A DNA stretch of 64,000 nucleotides from Pseudomonas reinekei (GCF_001945365.1 NZ_MSTQ01000019.1:1-64000); one strand, 5' to 3'; positions 1-8,300 are shown, counted from the stretch's first letter. Notes: generated by a model from the letters alone, not told the origin. A program made the numbers and translations.

Positions 1-123
1 CCTTGCCTCTGGCTAACACTTCCCCTTGCCGGGTGTGTAGAGGACTTTCACCTCCAAGTCACCAGCATGGCCACCACAGCCAAGCTAGTTGCGCTTGCGC
101 GCAACGCGCCATGCCTGGCGCAC
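1..123 (-). mobile_element. 5' end of a group II intron (continues beyond window start)
   Basis: Read on the minus strand from 123, the sequence begins GTGCGCC, the expected 5' end of bacterial group II introns. It continues into a domain-I-like segment with the stem GGAGGTGAAAGTCCTC (around 45-60) and the AAGGGGAAGTGTTAGCC stretch that I recognise from Pseudomonas-type group II introns. The rest, including any maturase gene, lies outside the window. The intron starts four bases beyond the T-run of the terminator of the preceding gene; insertion behind terminators is known for class C introns. The class itself is not assigned here. Confidence 0.75.
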
Positions 124-127
124 AAAC

Positions 128-156
128 CAAAAAGCCCGGCACAAGCCGGGCTTTTT
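128..156 (-). terminator. Intrinsic terminator of the glycine-zipper gene
   Basis: On the minus strand an AAAAAGCCCGGC / GCCGGGCTTTTT hairpin with a four-base loop and a T-run lies 17 bases past the stop codon at 173. The group II intron is inserted directly behind it. Confidence 0.85.
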
Positions 157-172
157 AGACGATCAGATTTGC

Positions 173-541
173 TCAGTGACGCTTGTGACCTTTGGCCAGG
201 TTGTTGCCTACGCCGCCGCCCAGCGCGCCACCCAGGCCTGCGCCGATGGTCGAACCGGTCTTGCCGCCCAGGCTGTTGCCGATGACCGAACCACCGGCAG
301 CGCCAACGCCGCCGCCGATGGCTGCGCTGGTACGGTGGCCTTTTTTAGCCGCTACGGCACTGCCCGCTGCGCCCGCTACACCTGCACCGATAGCCGCGCC
401 GGTGCTGCCGCCCATGCTCTGGCCTACAACGTTACCCAGTGCACCGCCCAAACCGCCGCCGATGGCGGCCGTGCCGTCACCAGCCATTGCACCTTGAGCA
501 ACCAGAAGACCCAGAACCAGAGCAGGCAGAGTGAAACGCAT
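173..541 (-). CDS. Glycine-zipper envelope protein with signal peptide
   Basis: The 122-residue product starts with a Sec signal peptide (MRFTLPALVLGLLVAQGAMA, cleavage about residue 20). The rest is almost entirely Gly/Ala small-residue repeats of the IGGGLGGALG and IGAGVAGAAG type, which is the glycine-zipper pattern of Pseudomonas outer-membrane-associated proteins. It ends in a short basic His/Lys tail (KGHKRH). It is probably exported and envelope-associated; no enzymatic motif is visible. It is monocistronic with its own terminator. Both strands of this stretch are open because of the repetitive GC-rich codons, but only the minus frame has a signal peptide and a coherent composition. 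Confidence 0.85.
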   Translation of the reverse strand: MRFTLPALVLGLLVAQGAMAGDGTAAIGGGLGGALGNVVGQSMGGSTGAAIGAGVAGAAGSAVAAKKGHRTSAAIGGGVGAAGGSVIGNSLGGKTGSTIGAGLGGALGGGVGNNLAKGHKRH

Positions 542-682
542 GACAAAAACCTCGAAAATAGGGTGTAAACGAAAGGGGCGAGATTGAATGCTTTAGAGGA
601 GAAAAAGTCCAGCCACGCGCGCGCGCAACCTCGTTATTAGCGACGGTTGGACAGCATTTTTGGAAAAGGTTTTATGACAGGC

Positions 683-708
683 AAAAAAAAGCCCGCTGGG
701 GAACGGGC
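683..708 (-). terminator. Second, orphan minus-strand terminator
   Basis: On the minus strand GCCCG and CGGGC form a short stem with an eight-base loop, followed by eight T. The terminator of the upstream gene already lies at 812-836, and no convincing reading frame lies between. Either the terminators are tandem or a small RNA of under 100 nt ends here. The 542-850 interval otherwise holds nothing recognisable. Confidence 0.6.
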
Positions 709-811
709 AGGGTGTTGCTTCTAACGGATGAGTTGAGCCTACGTAGGTCCATGTGAAAACTTTGTGAAAAAAATCCGCATTAAATAAACGTTCACACAAT
801 CTTCCAGAGAC

Positions 812-836
812 AAAAAACCCCGTTCGATGACGGGGT
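812..836 (-). terminator. Terminator of the YbjQ / small-protein operon
   Basis: On the minus strand ACCCCG and CGGGGT form a hairpin followed by six T, 15 bases after the stop codon at 851. Confidence 0.75.
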
Positions 837-850
837 CTGTTCAATGTCCA

Positions 851-1159
851 TTATTTCCTGGCCGGTGCCGTAACCTTGGGTAGGAATTTTCCCTTCAGCA
901 CTCGGCAAGCCCGGGTTTTGATCTTGTCGACCTCGGTCTGATCTTCACCGAAGCTGGCTACATACTGCGTCTGGCCGCACTGTACGAAATTGTTGATCGG
1001 AAACTCCGCGCCGTCGTCTTCAATATACGGATCAGCCATCTCTTCGCCCCTCTCAAAAACGGGATCGACACCGGCAAGCCCTATTGCCTGAAAAATATCG
1101 ACCACCAAGGATTTTGAGACTAGCCGGTCATTACTGGACTTGCTGTTCAGATAGCCCAA
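851..1159 (-). CDS. Small conserved-looking protein downstream of YbjQ
   Basis: The reading frame runs from inside the end of the YbjQ gene to 853-851. No in-frame ATG exists after the YbjQ stop; the first plausible start is TTG at 1159 (about 102 residues), and TTG/GTG codons near 1110 are alternatives. The product is acidic in its middle with a basic C-terminus, has two Cys, and shows no signal peptide or membrane segment. I do not recognise a family. Its position, overlapping or abutting the YbjQ gene and sharing its terminator, suggests co-transcription. The start is the weak point of this call. Confidence 0.45.
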   Translation of the reverse strand: MGYLNSKSSNDRLVSKSLVVDIFQAIGLAGVDPVFERGEEMADPYIEDDGAEFPINNFVQCGQTQYVASFGEDQTEVDKIKTRACRVLKGKFLPKVTAPARK

Positions 1160-1184
1160 CGCCCGACGAATGGCCCCTTTCGCA

Positions 1185-1505
1185 TCACCGAAGCTTGACC
1201 GCCGTACCCGTAACGAAAACCACCACCATCCCGCCCTTCCCGGCCGGCATGCTGATCTCATAATCGAGCCCCACCACCGCATCCGCCTGCAGTGCCCGCG
1301 CCCGCTCCTTGATCTCGTCAGTGGCCTGCTCTCGCGCCTCCTTCAACGCCCGCTCCAGCGTCTGCGAACGCCCACCAAAAATATCCCGCATGCCGGCAAA
1401 CATATCGCGGATAACGTTGACGCCTTGCACCGACTCGGCACTGACGATGTCGAGGTACGCGGTGATTTGCCGACCTTCGATGGAATGGGTTGTGGTGGTG
1501 ATCAT
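1185..1505 (-). CDS. YbjQ / UPF0145 family protein
   Basis: This 106-residue protein is a full-length member of the YbjQ (UPF0145) family. It has the core ...DIVSAESVQGVNVIRD near residues 20-35, the ERA(L)KEAREQATDEI helix, and the closing strand segment GLDYEISMPAGKGGM. Family members are small cytoplasmic homo-oligomers sometimes annotated as heavy-metal binding; the biological role is not established. The product is complete (ends TAVKLR). A ribosome-binding AAGGAAAT lies just before the ATG. It is followed directly by the small gene at 851-1159. Confidence 0.88.
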   Translation of the reverse strand: MITTTTHSIEGRQITAYLDIVSAESVQGVNVIRDMFAGMRDIFGGRSQTLERALKEAREQATDEIKERARALQADAVVGLDYEISMPAGKGGMVVVFVTGTAVKLR

Positions 1506-1593
1506 TTAATTTCCTTGTTGCTCAAAGAATGAAGTGCATTAAACGCTACGCCGCGTCGCTCATTCTGATCAGGGGATTTGAGCAAACGACGAA

Positions 1594-1776
1594 TCAGAGA
1601 AACTTGACCAACACCGCCGTGACAGTCGCCACCGTGCCAATCAAACCAGTGGCTACCGCCACCGGGTACCAGAACGTCTCCCGCGTCATCTTGCCAGCTT
1701 CAGCGTTCAGCTTGCGCTGCTCAGCCATCAGCTTGACGATCTCCACATGAATCTTCTCCAGCTCCGCCTGCTTCAT
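1594..1776 (-). CDS. Small C-terminally anchored membrane protein
   Basis: I chose the ATG at 1776 (60 residues) because AGGA lies seven bases upstream; the longer upstream frame lacks a ribosome site and has random composition. Residues 1-35 form a charged amphipathic helix (MKQAELEKIHVEIVKLM...), and residues 38-58 form one hydrophobic segment (PVAVATGLIGTVATVTAVLV). The layout is a cytoplasmic coiled-coil stub with a C-terminal membrane anchor. No family was recognised. Small proteins of this shape are common in pseudomonads, some as remnants beside mobile DNA. Confidence 0.65.
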   Translation of the reverse strand: MKQAELEKIHVEIVKLMAEQRKLNAEAGKMTRETFWYPVAVATGLIGTVATVTAVLVKFL

Positions 1777-2035
1777 GGTGAGTTCCTGCATAACGTGCGC
1801 GTACCCGTGCTGATGGATGGGCCTGTCAGAGTGCGTTGCCCTTTGATTCACTTTGTACCTCATCGAAGGCGCAAAACGAATCCCCGGCAAGAACGGGGTT
1901 ATCAAGTGCTGAAACCTCCTAAAACGTCTAAACGTGCGGGTTTGCAGCAGGCGTTCCCACACGCCGAGCCAACGTCCTACATCAATTTCAGAAGCGGCCT
2001 GGTTTCTGCCGCCTGAAATTCAGGCACCTGAAACA

Positions 2036-2075
2036 ACAAAACCCCTGGTTTCTTTCGAAACCAGGGGTTTTGTTT
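2036..2075 (-). terminator. Terminator of tRNA-Ser
   Basis: A near-perfect 15-bp inverted repeat (AAAACCCCTGGTTTC / GAAACCAGGGGTTTT) with a TTTC loop lies ten bases beyond the tRNA 3' end. It has T-runs in both orientations, so it could also stop plus-strand transcription. The rest of 1777-2085 shows no gene. Confidence 0.85.
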
Positions 2076-2085
2076 ACATCGAATT

Positions 2086-2175
2086 TGGCGGTGAAGGAGA
2101 GATTCGAACTCTCGATACAGTTTCCTGTATACACACTTTCCAGGCGTGCTCCTTAAGCCACTCGGACACTTCACC
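2086..2175 (-). tRNA. tRNA-Ser (anticodon GGA)
   Basis: On the minus strand GGTGAAG at the 5' end pairs with CTTCACC at the 3' end, followed by discriminator G and an encoded CCA. The anticodon loop CTGGAAA carries GGA, a long variable arm is present as expected for Ser, and the T-arm contains GTTCGAATC. It reads UCC/UCU codons. Total length is 90 nt with CCA. Confidence 0.95.
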
Positions 2176-2483
2176 GTATCTCTTCAAACATGTTCTGTCT
2201 GTCGAGGCGCGCTAATGTAGTCGAAAGCATTTCTGATGGCAAACATTTTTTTCAGAATTTTCATGCGGTTAACGCGATTGGTTGATTGCGATCGTTCAGG
2301 GACAGGGCAAACCGGCCAAACTCCGGCTTCGCGCCCTCCTCTATATAGAGGGCAATGCGTGGCCGGCGTGGCGGGCTACGCTTGCCGGGCGGGTAAAGGG
2401 TGACTGGCGGGTCAGTCACGGCGCTTTACCTGGCCGGTGGCGGTGGGTAACTTCTGCCCTACTTTATTAAAAGGAATAGCGTC
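2176..2483. other. Intergenic region between tRNA-Ser and crotonase gene
   Basis: There is no credible gene here. It must hold the tRNA promoter on the minus strand (right of 2175) and the promoter of the crotonase gene. An inverted repeat GTGACTG / CAGTCAC lies around 2400-2420, inside a longer imperfect GTAAAG / CTTTAC stem, just upstream of the crotonase gene. It lacks a T-run and could be a leader structure. Confidence 0.5.
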
Positions 2484-3173
2484 ATGAGTGAGTTGATTTC
2501 CTACCATCTCGAAGACGGTATCGCGACCCTGACCTTGAGCAATGGCAAGGTCAATGCCATCTCTCCAGACGTGATTACTGCCTTCAACGCTGCGCTGGAT
2601 CAGGCGGTGACTGATCGTGCGGTGGTGATCATTACCGGTCAGCCAGGGATTCTGTCCGGTGGCTACGACTTGAAGGTGATGACGACCGGCCCTAAAGAAG
2701 CAGTGGCGTTGGTAACGTCCGGCTCGACGCTGGCCCGGCGCCTGTTGTCGCATCCGTTCCCGGTGATCGTGGCGTGCCCTGGGCATGCTGTGGCCAAGGG
2801 TGCGTTCCTGCTGCTGTCGGCCGACTATCGCATCGGTGTCGAGGGTCCGTTCAGCATTGGCCTGAATGAAGTGCAGATCGGCATGACCATGCACCATGCC
2901 GGGATCGAGATTGCTCGCGACCGCCTGAGCAAAGCGGCGCTGCAGCGTTCGGTGGTCAACGGTGAGATGTTCAATCCGCAGACGGCCGTGGTGGCCGGTT
3001 TCCTCGACGCGGTGGTTGCGGCTGACGAATTGCAAGGCGCTGCGCTGGCGGCGGCCCGTCAATTGAAGAAGATCAACATGACGGCCCACAAGAACACCAA
3101 GTTGAAAGTTCGCAAAGCTTTGCTGGAGGCCCTGGACAACGCGATCATCCAGGATCAGGAGCATCTGGGTTAA
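2484..3173 (+). CDS. Crotonase / enoyl-CoA hydratase family protein
   Basis: This 229-residue single-domain crotonase-fold protein has strands SYHLEDGIATLTLSNGKVNAIS at the N-terminus, an oxyanion-hole segment around residues 56-65 (ILSGGYDLK) and a second one at residues 97-110 (CPGHAVAKGAFLLL). The usual catalytic Glu pair of hydratases is not obvious; the segment FSIGLNEVQIGM holds one Glu in the expected region. It is slightly shorter than classical enoyl-CoA hydratases (about 255 residues). The exact reaction (hydration, isomerisation or hydrolysis of an acyl-CoA) cannot be assigned from sequence. An AAGGA site precedes the ATG and a terminator follows, so it is monocistronic. Confidence 0.88.
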   Translation: MSELISYHLEDGIATLTLSNGKVNAISPDVITAFNAALDQAVTDRAVVIITGQPGILSGGYDLKVMTTGPKEAVALVTSGSTLARRLLSHPFPVIVACPGHAVAKGAFLLLSADYRIGVEGPFSIGLNEVQIGMTMHHAGIEIARDRLSKAALQRSVVNGEMFNPQTAVVAGFLDAVVAADELQGAALAAARQLKKINMTAHKNTKLKVRKALLEALDNAIIQDQEHLG

Positions 3174-3190
3174 GCCCAAACCTGCGATAG

Positions 3191-3222
3191 CGAAAAGCCC
3201 GACCGTCGTGTCGGGCTTTTCG
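3191..3222 (+). terminator. Terminator of the crotonase gene
   Basis: CGAAAAGCCCGAC / GTCGGGCTTTTCG hairpin 18 bases past the stop codon, with a T-run on the plus strand. It is symmetrical enough to act in both directions. Confidence 0.85.
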
Positions 3223-3387
3223 TATGGGCGATGACGAAAAAGCCTACAACCGCTCTAGAACACGTCTTACCCGAGATTCTGAAACATGTGCTCAAACATC
3301 GGCCATCTTCCACCTATATAGCGGCAATTGCCGAAAACAGTGCACATCCGTACACTGCGCCACCTTTTGTCCCGGTGGGGCCTGAAA

Positions 3388-4110
3388 ATGCTGTTTGTTT
3401 TACGTATGTCATTGATGGGCCTGCACTTTATCGTGGCGGGTGTGCTGGGTGTGATTCTCGGCCTGTGTCGCCCGTTCAATCCGGACAACAGTCGACTGTG
3501 CGCACGCCTCTACGCGTGGCCGGCGATGTGCATTCTGCGTTTGCGAGTGAAGGCCGATGTCGGCCCATTGATGGAGAAACCCGACAGCTGCGTGATCATC
3601 GCCAACCACCAGTCCAACTACGACCTGTTCGTCTTCGGCAACGTCGTGCCTCGCCGGACCGTGTGCATCGGCAAGAAGAGCCTCAAATGGGTGCCGTTGT
3701 TCGGTCAGTTGTTCTGGCTGGCCGGTAACGTGTTGATCGACCGTGGCAATGCGCAGAAGGCACGCCAGTCGATGTTGACCACCACCCACACCCTGCAAAA
3801 CGAAGACACCTCGATCTGGGTGTTCCCGGAAGGCACCCGTAATTTGGGCGAAGAGTTGCTGCCGTTCAAGAAAGGCGCGTTCCAGATGGCCATTGCCGCG
3901 GGTGTGCCGATCGTGCCGGTGTGTGTCAGCAGTTACGTCAAGCACATGCGATTGAACCGCTGGCGCAGTGGGAAAATTCTGATCCGTTCGCTGCCGGCGA
4001 TTCCAACGACGGGTTTGAGCCTGGATGACATGCCGATGCTGATGGCCCAGTGTCGTGAACAGATGCGCGAATGCATCGATTCAATGGACCGGCAACTGCA
4101 AGCCGCTTAA
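3388..4110 (+). CDS. 1-acyl-sn-glycerol-3-phosphate acyltransferase (PlsC type)
   Basis: Of about 240 residues, the first 25 form a membrane segment (MSLMGLHFIVAGVLGVILGL). The acyltransferase motif I NHQSNYD carries the catalytic His-Asp pair near residue 72, and motif III FPEGTRN lies near residue 150, followed by VPIVPV. This is the PlsC family, which transfers an acyl chain to the sn-2 position of lysophosphatidic acid in the inner membrane. I chose the ATG at 3388 because GGTGGGG lies upstream and the membrane segment follows directly; an upstream ATG at 3328 would add 20 residues of unlikely composition. Pseudomonads usually have several PlsC paralogues, so I give no symbol. Confidence 0.88.
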   Translation: MLFVLRMSLMGLHFIVAGVLGVILGLCRPFNPDNSRLCARLYAWPAMCILRLRVKADVGPLMEKPDSCVIIANHQSNYDLFVFGNVVPRRTVCIGKKSLKWVPLFGQLFWLAGNVLIDRGNAQKARQSMLTTTHTLQNEDTSIWVFPEGTRNLGEELLPFKKGAFQMAIAAGVPIVPVCVSSYVKHMRLNRWRSGKILIRSLPAIPTTGLSLDDMPMLMAQCREQMRECIDSMDRQLQAA

Positions 4111-4113
4111 AAC

Positions 4114-4136
4114 AAAACCCGCCCTGTGCGGGTTTT
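4114..4136 (+). terminator. Terminator of the plsC-type gene
   Basis: AAAACCCGC / GCGGGTTTT hairpin with a five-base loop directly after the TAA at 4110. Confidence 0.75.
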
Positions 4137-4283
4137 CTTTTGCCTGTGGATTTTTACCCGCGAACTCGGCAGATTTCACTGACTCTCACACAGTAGACAA
4201 GGCTAAGCTGGACACTGCCTGCCACGGCCTTCTTTAGTATTAGAACGCGACCAATAAAAGCTGCCGAGAAGTGAACCAAGACC

Positions 4284-5255
4284 ATGGGTAGAGTTGTTGC
4301 TGCTGCGGTTTACAGCGCTGGAAAGAAAGTTACCAATATCACCCTCGATGAAGGCGCGGCCTGGGCAGCAAAGCCTGGTCACTTTGTCTGGATCGGCCTT
4401 GAAGAGCCGAATGCAGAAGAGCTGTTCAATCTGCAACGACAGTTCAACCTGCATGAACTGGCCATCGAAGATGCCCTTGAGAAACACAGCCGGCCAAAAC
4501 TGGAAACCTTTGGCGATGCGCTGTTCATCGTCACGTATTCGCCAATTCGCGAAGACGGCAAACTCAAGTTCATCGAAACCCACATTTTTGCCGGCAATGG
4601 CTACATCATTACCGCACGCAATGGTCACTCGGCATCCTACGCCTATGTCCGCCAACGTTGTGAAGCGCGTCCGTTGTTGCTGGAGCATGGGGAAGATTTC
4701 GTCCTCTATGCCATCCTTGATTTCGTGATCGAGAACTACCAGCCAGTGGGCGAAGCGATCCATGACGAGATTGATGAGCTGGAACGCAATGTGATGTGCG
4801 GTTCGCTGAACGAGCGCGACATACAAAAACTCCACAGCCTGCGCCGCGATGTGTTGCGCTTGCGCCGATTTGCGGCGCCCATGGTGGAGATTGGCGAAGA
4901 ACTGCAGAAGTTGAGCTTCCCGTTTATCGACAAGAACATGCGTCCGTACTTTCGCGACGTGCAGATTCATGTGACTCGGCAAATGGAAGACCTGACGACC
5001 CTGGCTGACATCGCCAGTCAGACCATCGAGGTCGGGGTGTTGCTGGAGGCGTCACGGCAAAGTGTGGTGCAGCGCAAGTTTGCCGCGTGGGCGGCAATTC
5101 TGGCGTTCCCGACGGCGGTGGCGGGGATTTACGGGATGAACTTCCAGAACATGCCCGAACTGACCTGGCATTACGGCTACTTTGCCGTGCTGGGGTTTAT
5201 TTCGGTGGGTTGCGTGAGTTTGTGGGCGAGTTTCAAGAAGTCGGGCTGGCTTTAA
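4284..5255 (+). CDS. CorA-family Mg2+/divalent metal transporter
   Basis: This 323-residue protein matches the CorA family in length and layout. It has a long cytoplasmic alpha/beta funnel domain, then two C-terminal transmembrane helices (about 265-285 and 298-318). The diagnostic YGMNF motif (GMN at 284-286) at the end of the first helix forms the ion selectivity loop. The helix segment EIDELERN and the Arg-rich stalk (LHSLRRDVLRLRRF) are also typical. It would act as a pentameric inner-membrane channel for Mg2+ (also Co2+/Ni2+). The C-terminus ends KKSGWL, as in CorA relatives. It appears to be a single gene followed by a REP palindrome. Confidence 0.92.
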   Translation: MGRVVAAAVYSAGKKVTNITLDEGAAWAAKPGHFVWIGLEEPNAEELFNLQRQFNLHELAIEDALEKHSRPKLETFGDALFIVTYSPIREDGKLKFIETHIFAGNGYIITARNGHSASYAYVRQRCEARPLLLEHGEDFVLYAILDFVIENYQPVGEAIHDEIDELERNVMCGSLNERDIQKLHSLRRDVLRLRRFAAPMVEIGEELQKLSFPFIDKNMRPYFRDVQIHVTRQMEDLTTLADIASQTIEVGVLLEASRQSVVQRKFAAWAAILAFPTAVAGIYGMNFQNMPELTWHYGYFAVLGFISVGCVSLWASFKKSGWL

Positions 5256-5264
5256 CAGTCCTTC

Positions 5265-5292
5265 GTGGCGAGGGAGCAAGCTCCCTCGCCAC
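5265..5292. repeat. REP palindrome (GTGGCGAGGGAGC type)
   Basis: Perfect inverted repeat GTGGCGAGGGAGC-AA-GCTCCCTCGCCAC between the convergent corA-like and amidotransferase genes. The same unit recurs at 24551-24578. Confidence 0.85.
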
Positions 5293-5308
5293 AATGAATG
5301 CACGGGTC

Positions 5309-6037
5309 TCACACTGATTGAGTTTCCGGCTTGTGCGCCACAAACCGCATCATCCACTCAGCCACCGTGGTGCCGTGATGCTCACTGTCCAGACTGGCGA
5401 TGCCTTTCGAGTAAATCTGCTCGCCCAGCGCTTGCTGACGGATCTCCAGCAAGGCACGGGAATAGTCGTGAATGAATTCCGGATGGCCCTGGAAGCACAG
5501 CACCTGATCGTTGATGTGGTACGCGGCAAACGGGCAGAAATCGCTGGAAGCAATTACCGTGGCGTTTTCCGGCAATGAGGTGACCTGGTCCTGGTGGCTG
5601 ATCAACAGGGTCAGCTCTTCGCGCACCGGGCTCATCCACGGGGCCTTGGCGGCGAGTTTGTAGTTGTGCGTGCCGACGCCCCAGCCCTGGCTCGCGCGCT
5701 CGCTCTTGCCGCCGAGCAACAGCGCCAGCAACTGGTGGCCGAAGCACACGCCCAACAGTTTGTCGCCGCGCTCGTAGCGGCTCAGCAAGTACTTTTTGAG
5801 GGTTTCGATCCACGGATCCGTGCCAAAGGAGTCGGCCTTGCTGCCCGTCACCAGGTAGGCGTCGAACGCCAGGTCATCGCTCGGGTAATCCCCCTGCACC
5901 ACGTTGTAGATGGTGAAATCAGCGGCAATCGGTTGTTGCGAAAACAGGCGCTTGAACATCTGCCCGTAGCCCTGGTACTGGTCGACCAATTCCGGACGCA
6001 GGTTGTCGGTTTCCAGAATGCAGATGCGTAACGACAT
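5309..6037 (-). CDS. Class I glutamine amidotransferase-like protein
   Basis: About 242 residues from the ATG at 6037. The GATase1 triad is visible: the nucleophile elbow LLGVCFGHQLLA (Cys near 100) and the late FQGHPEF (His-x-Glu, near 190). Stand-alone proteins of this type resemble the glutaminase domain of GMP synthase and gamma-glutamyl hydrolases, and can process gamma-glutamyl amides; no synthetase domain is attached here. The longer upstream frame to 6286 is low-complexity and overlaps the promoter region, so I rejected it. It lies downstream of the FadB-like gene on the same strand, separated by 94 bases, and is likely transcribed independently. Confidence 0.85.
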   Translation of the reverse strand: MSLRICILETDNLRPELVDQYQGYGQMFKRLFSQQPIAADFTIYNVVQGDYPSDDLAFDAYLVTGSKADSFGTDPWIETLKKYLLSRYERGDKLLGVCFGHQLLALLLGGKSERASQGWGVGTHNYKLAAKAPWMSPVREELTLLISHQDQVTSLPENATVIASSDFCPFAAYHINDQVLCFQGHPEFIHDYSRALLEIRQQALGEQIYSKGIASLDSEHHGTTVAEWMMRFVAHKPETQSV

Positions 6038-6131
6038 AAAAAATACCTGACACGTGATGGGGATAATGCACACCTCAGAGCCTGCCTTGAAACACGGTAT
6101 CAAGGCAAGCCCCCAGCGCGTCACTTGCCCC

Positions 6132-8276
6132 TTAGAACGCCTCCCCTTTGGCAGCCTTTTCCAACAGCAGTGCCGGTGGAGCGAAGCGCTCGCCATACTG
6201 CCCGGCGAGGTACTGGGCCCGTGCGACGAAGTCCTTGACCCCGTACTGATTGATAAACTGCAGCGCGCCGCCGGTCCAGGCGGCAAAGCCTATGCCGAAG
6301 ATCGATCCAACGTTGGCATCCGCCGTCGAGGTCAGCACGCCCTCCTCCACGCAGCGCACGGTTTCGATGGCTTGCACGAACAGCAGGCGATCGCGTACGT
6401 CCTTCGGCGAAATCTGCCCATCGGCTTTTTCAAAGCGTGTTTTCAGTTCGGGCCACAGATGTTTCTGCCCCCCAGCCGGATACTCGTAGAAACCGCCCCC
6501 GGCCGCCTTGCCTGGCCGCTTGTATTCGTTGAGCAGCAAGTCAATCACGGCGAACGCCGGGTGCTCAATCAGCGGTTTCCCTTCTGCTTGAAGGTCTTTG
6601 GCGGTTTGCTGACGGATGTGGCTCATCAGACTGAGGGAAACTTCGTCAGAGATCGCCAGTGGCCCGACAGGCATGCCGGCCTTGCGCGCCTCGGTCTCGA
6701 TCATCGGCGCGCTGACGCCTTCGCCTAGCATGGCGATGCCTTCGTTGGTGAAGGTGCCGAACACCCGCGAGGTGAAGAAACCACGACTGTCGTTGACCAC
6801 AATCGGGGTTTTCTTGATTTGCAGAACAAAATCGAAGCCGCGTGCCAGGGTTTCGTCGCTGGTATTGACGCCCTTGATGATTTCCACCAACGGCATTTTC
6901 TCCACGGGGCTGAAGAAATGCAGACCGATGAACTTGCTCTGGTCCGGCACTGCCGTGGCGAGGCCACTGATCGGCAGGGTGGAGGTATTGGACGCGATCA
7001 CCGCGTCCGCGCCGACGACGTTCTGCGCGGCCAACGAGACCTTGGCTTTCAGTTCACGGTCTTCAAATACCGCTTCGATGATCAGGTCGCAGCCCGCCAG
7101 GTCGGCATCGCTTTCAGTGGGATGGATGCGCGCCAGCACGGTTTCACGTTGCTCGACGCTCATCTGCCCGCGCGCTACTTTCTTGTCCAGCAGCGCAGCC
7201 GAGTGCGCCTTGCCCTTCTCGGCCGCCGCGAGGTTGATGTCCTTGAGCACCACGTCGATACCCGCCGACGCGCTGACAAACGCGATGCCTGCGCCCATCA
7301 TCCCGGCGCCGAGCACGCCGACCTTCCTGGTTACATAAGGCGCGAAACCCTGAGGTCGGGAACCGCCGGCATTGATTTCATTGAGCTGGAACCAGAAGGT
7401 GCCGATCAGGTTTTTCGAGACCTGGCCGGTGGTCAGTTCGGTGAAGTAGCGGGTTTCGATCAGGTGCGCAGTGTCGAAATCCACTTGCGCGCCTTCAACC
7501 GCCGCACAGAGGATTTTCTCCGGCGCAGGCATCGTGCCCTGGGTTTTGCTGCGCAGGATCGACGGCGCAATCGCCAGCATCTGCGCAACTTTCGGGTTCG
7601 ACGGCGTGCCACCGGGGATCTGATAGCCCTTCACATCCCAACATTGAACCGCGCCGGGATTAGCAACAATCCATGCTCGCGCCTTGGCCAGCATGTCATC
7701 GTGATCCGCGGCCAGCTCATCGATCAGCCCTGCTTGCAACGCCTGTTGTGGCCGAACTTTTTTACCTTCAAGCAAGTACGGCAGGGCTTTTTCCAGACCG
7801 AGCATGCGCACCATGCGCACCACCCCGCCACCGCCCGGCAACAGGCCGAGGGTCACTTCCGGCAGGCCGAGTTGCACCGCCGGATTGTCCAGCGCCACCC
7901 GGTGATGGCAGGCCAGGCAGATTTCCCAACCACCACCGAGCGCCGCGCCGTTAATGGCGGCGACCACCGGTTTACCGAGGGTTTCCAGGGTGCGCAGTTG
8001 GCCCTTGAGGGTCAGCACCATGTCGTAAAAGGCTTTGGCTTCGGGTTTGCCGACCTTGATCAGTTCATTGAGGTCGCCGCCGGCGAAGAAGGTTTTCTTG
8101 GCGGACGTGATGATCACGCCGGCGATGTTGTCCTTGTCGCTCACCAGACGGGCGACGCAATCGGCCATGGCTTCGCGATACACCGCGTTCATGGTGTTGG
8201 CGCTCTGGCCCGGCATGTCGATGGTCAGGACAACGATCCGGTCCTGACCCTTTTCGTAACGAATGGCTTGGCTCAT
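6132..8276 (-). CDS. Bifunctional enoyl-CoA hydratase / 3-hydroxyacyl-CoA dehydrogenase (FadB/FadJ-like)
   Basis: This 714-residue fusion has a crotonase domain at 1-190 (ALGGGWEICLACHH oxyanion loop and PEVTLGLLPGGGG with the catalytic Glu). The NAD-binding Rossmann domain starts near residue 320 (VGVLGAGMMGAGIA) and contains GLHFFSP with the dehydrogenase His. Two C-terminal 3-hydroxyacyl-CoA dehydrogenase domains follow. It catalyses hydration and NAD-dependent oxidation steps of fatty-acid beta-oxidation. It lies 24 bases behind a thiolase gene on the same strand, so the two form a complete hydratase/dehydrogenase/thiolase operon. I leave the symbol open because Pseudomonas has several fad paralogues and the order here (thiolase first) differs from fadBA. 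Confidence 0.92.
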   Translation of the reverse strand: MSQAIRYEKGQDRIVVLTIDMPGQSANTMNAVYREAMADCVARLVSDKDNIAGVIITSAKKTFFAGGDLNELIKVGKPEAKAFYDMVLTLKGQLRTLETLGKPVVAAINGAALGGGWEICLACHHRVALDNPAVQLGLPEVTLGLLPGGGGVVRMVRMLGLEKALPYLLEGKKVRPQQALQAGLIDELAADHDDMLAKARAWIVANPGAVQCWDVKGYQIPGGTPSNPKVAQMLAIAPSILRSKTQGTMPAPEKILCAAVEGAQVDFDTAHLIETRYFTELTTGQVSKNLIGTFWFQLNEINAGGSRPQGFAPYVTRKVGVLGAGMMGAGIAFVSASAGIDVVLKDINLAAAEKGKAHSAALLDKKVARGQMSVEQRETVLARIHPTESDADLAGCDLIIEAVFEDRELKAKVSLAAQNVVGADAVIASNTSTLPISGLATAVPDQSKFIGLHFFSPVEKMPLVEIIKGVNTSDETLARGFDFVLQIKKTPIVVNDSRGFFTSRVFGTFTNEGIAMLGEGVSAPMIETEARKAGMPVGPLAISDEVSLSLMSHIRQQTAKDLQAEGKPLIEHPAFAVIDLLLNEYKRPGKAAGGGFYEYPAGGQKHLWPELKTRFEKADGQISPKDVRDRLLFVQAIETVRCVEEGVLTSTADANVGSIFGIGFAAWTGGALQFINQYGVKDFVARAQYLAGQYGERFAPPALLLEKAAKGEAF

Positions 8277-8300
8277 AAACAGGTTCCTTGAAGGCGAGAC

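Noticed and set aside
593..844. 83-codon minus-strand frame
   Set aside because: It spans two terminators, has no ribosome site and has random composition.
2282..2470. 62-codon plus frame before the crotonase gene
   Set aside because: No ribosome site, low-complexity GC-rich composition; it lies in the promoter/leader region.
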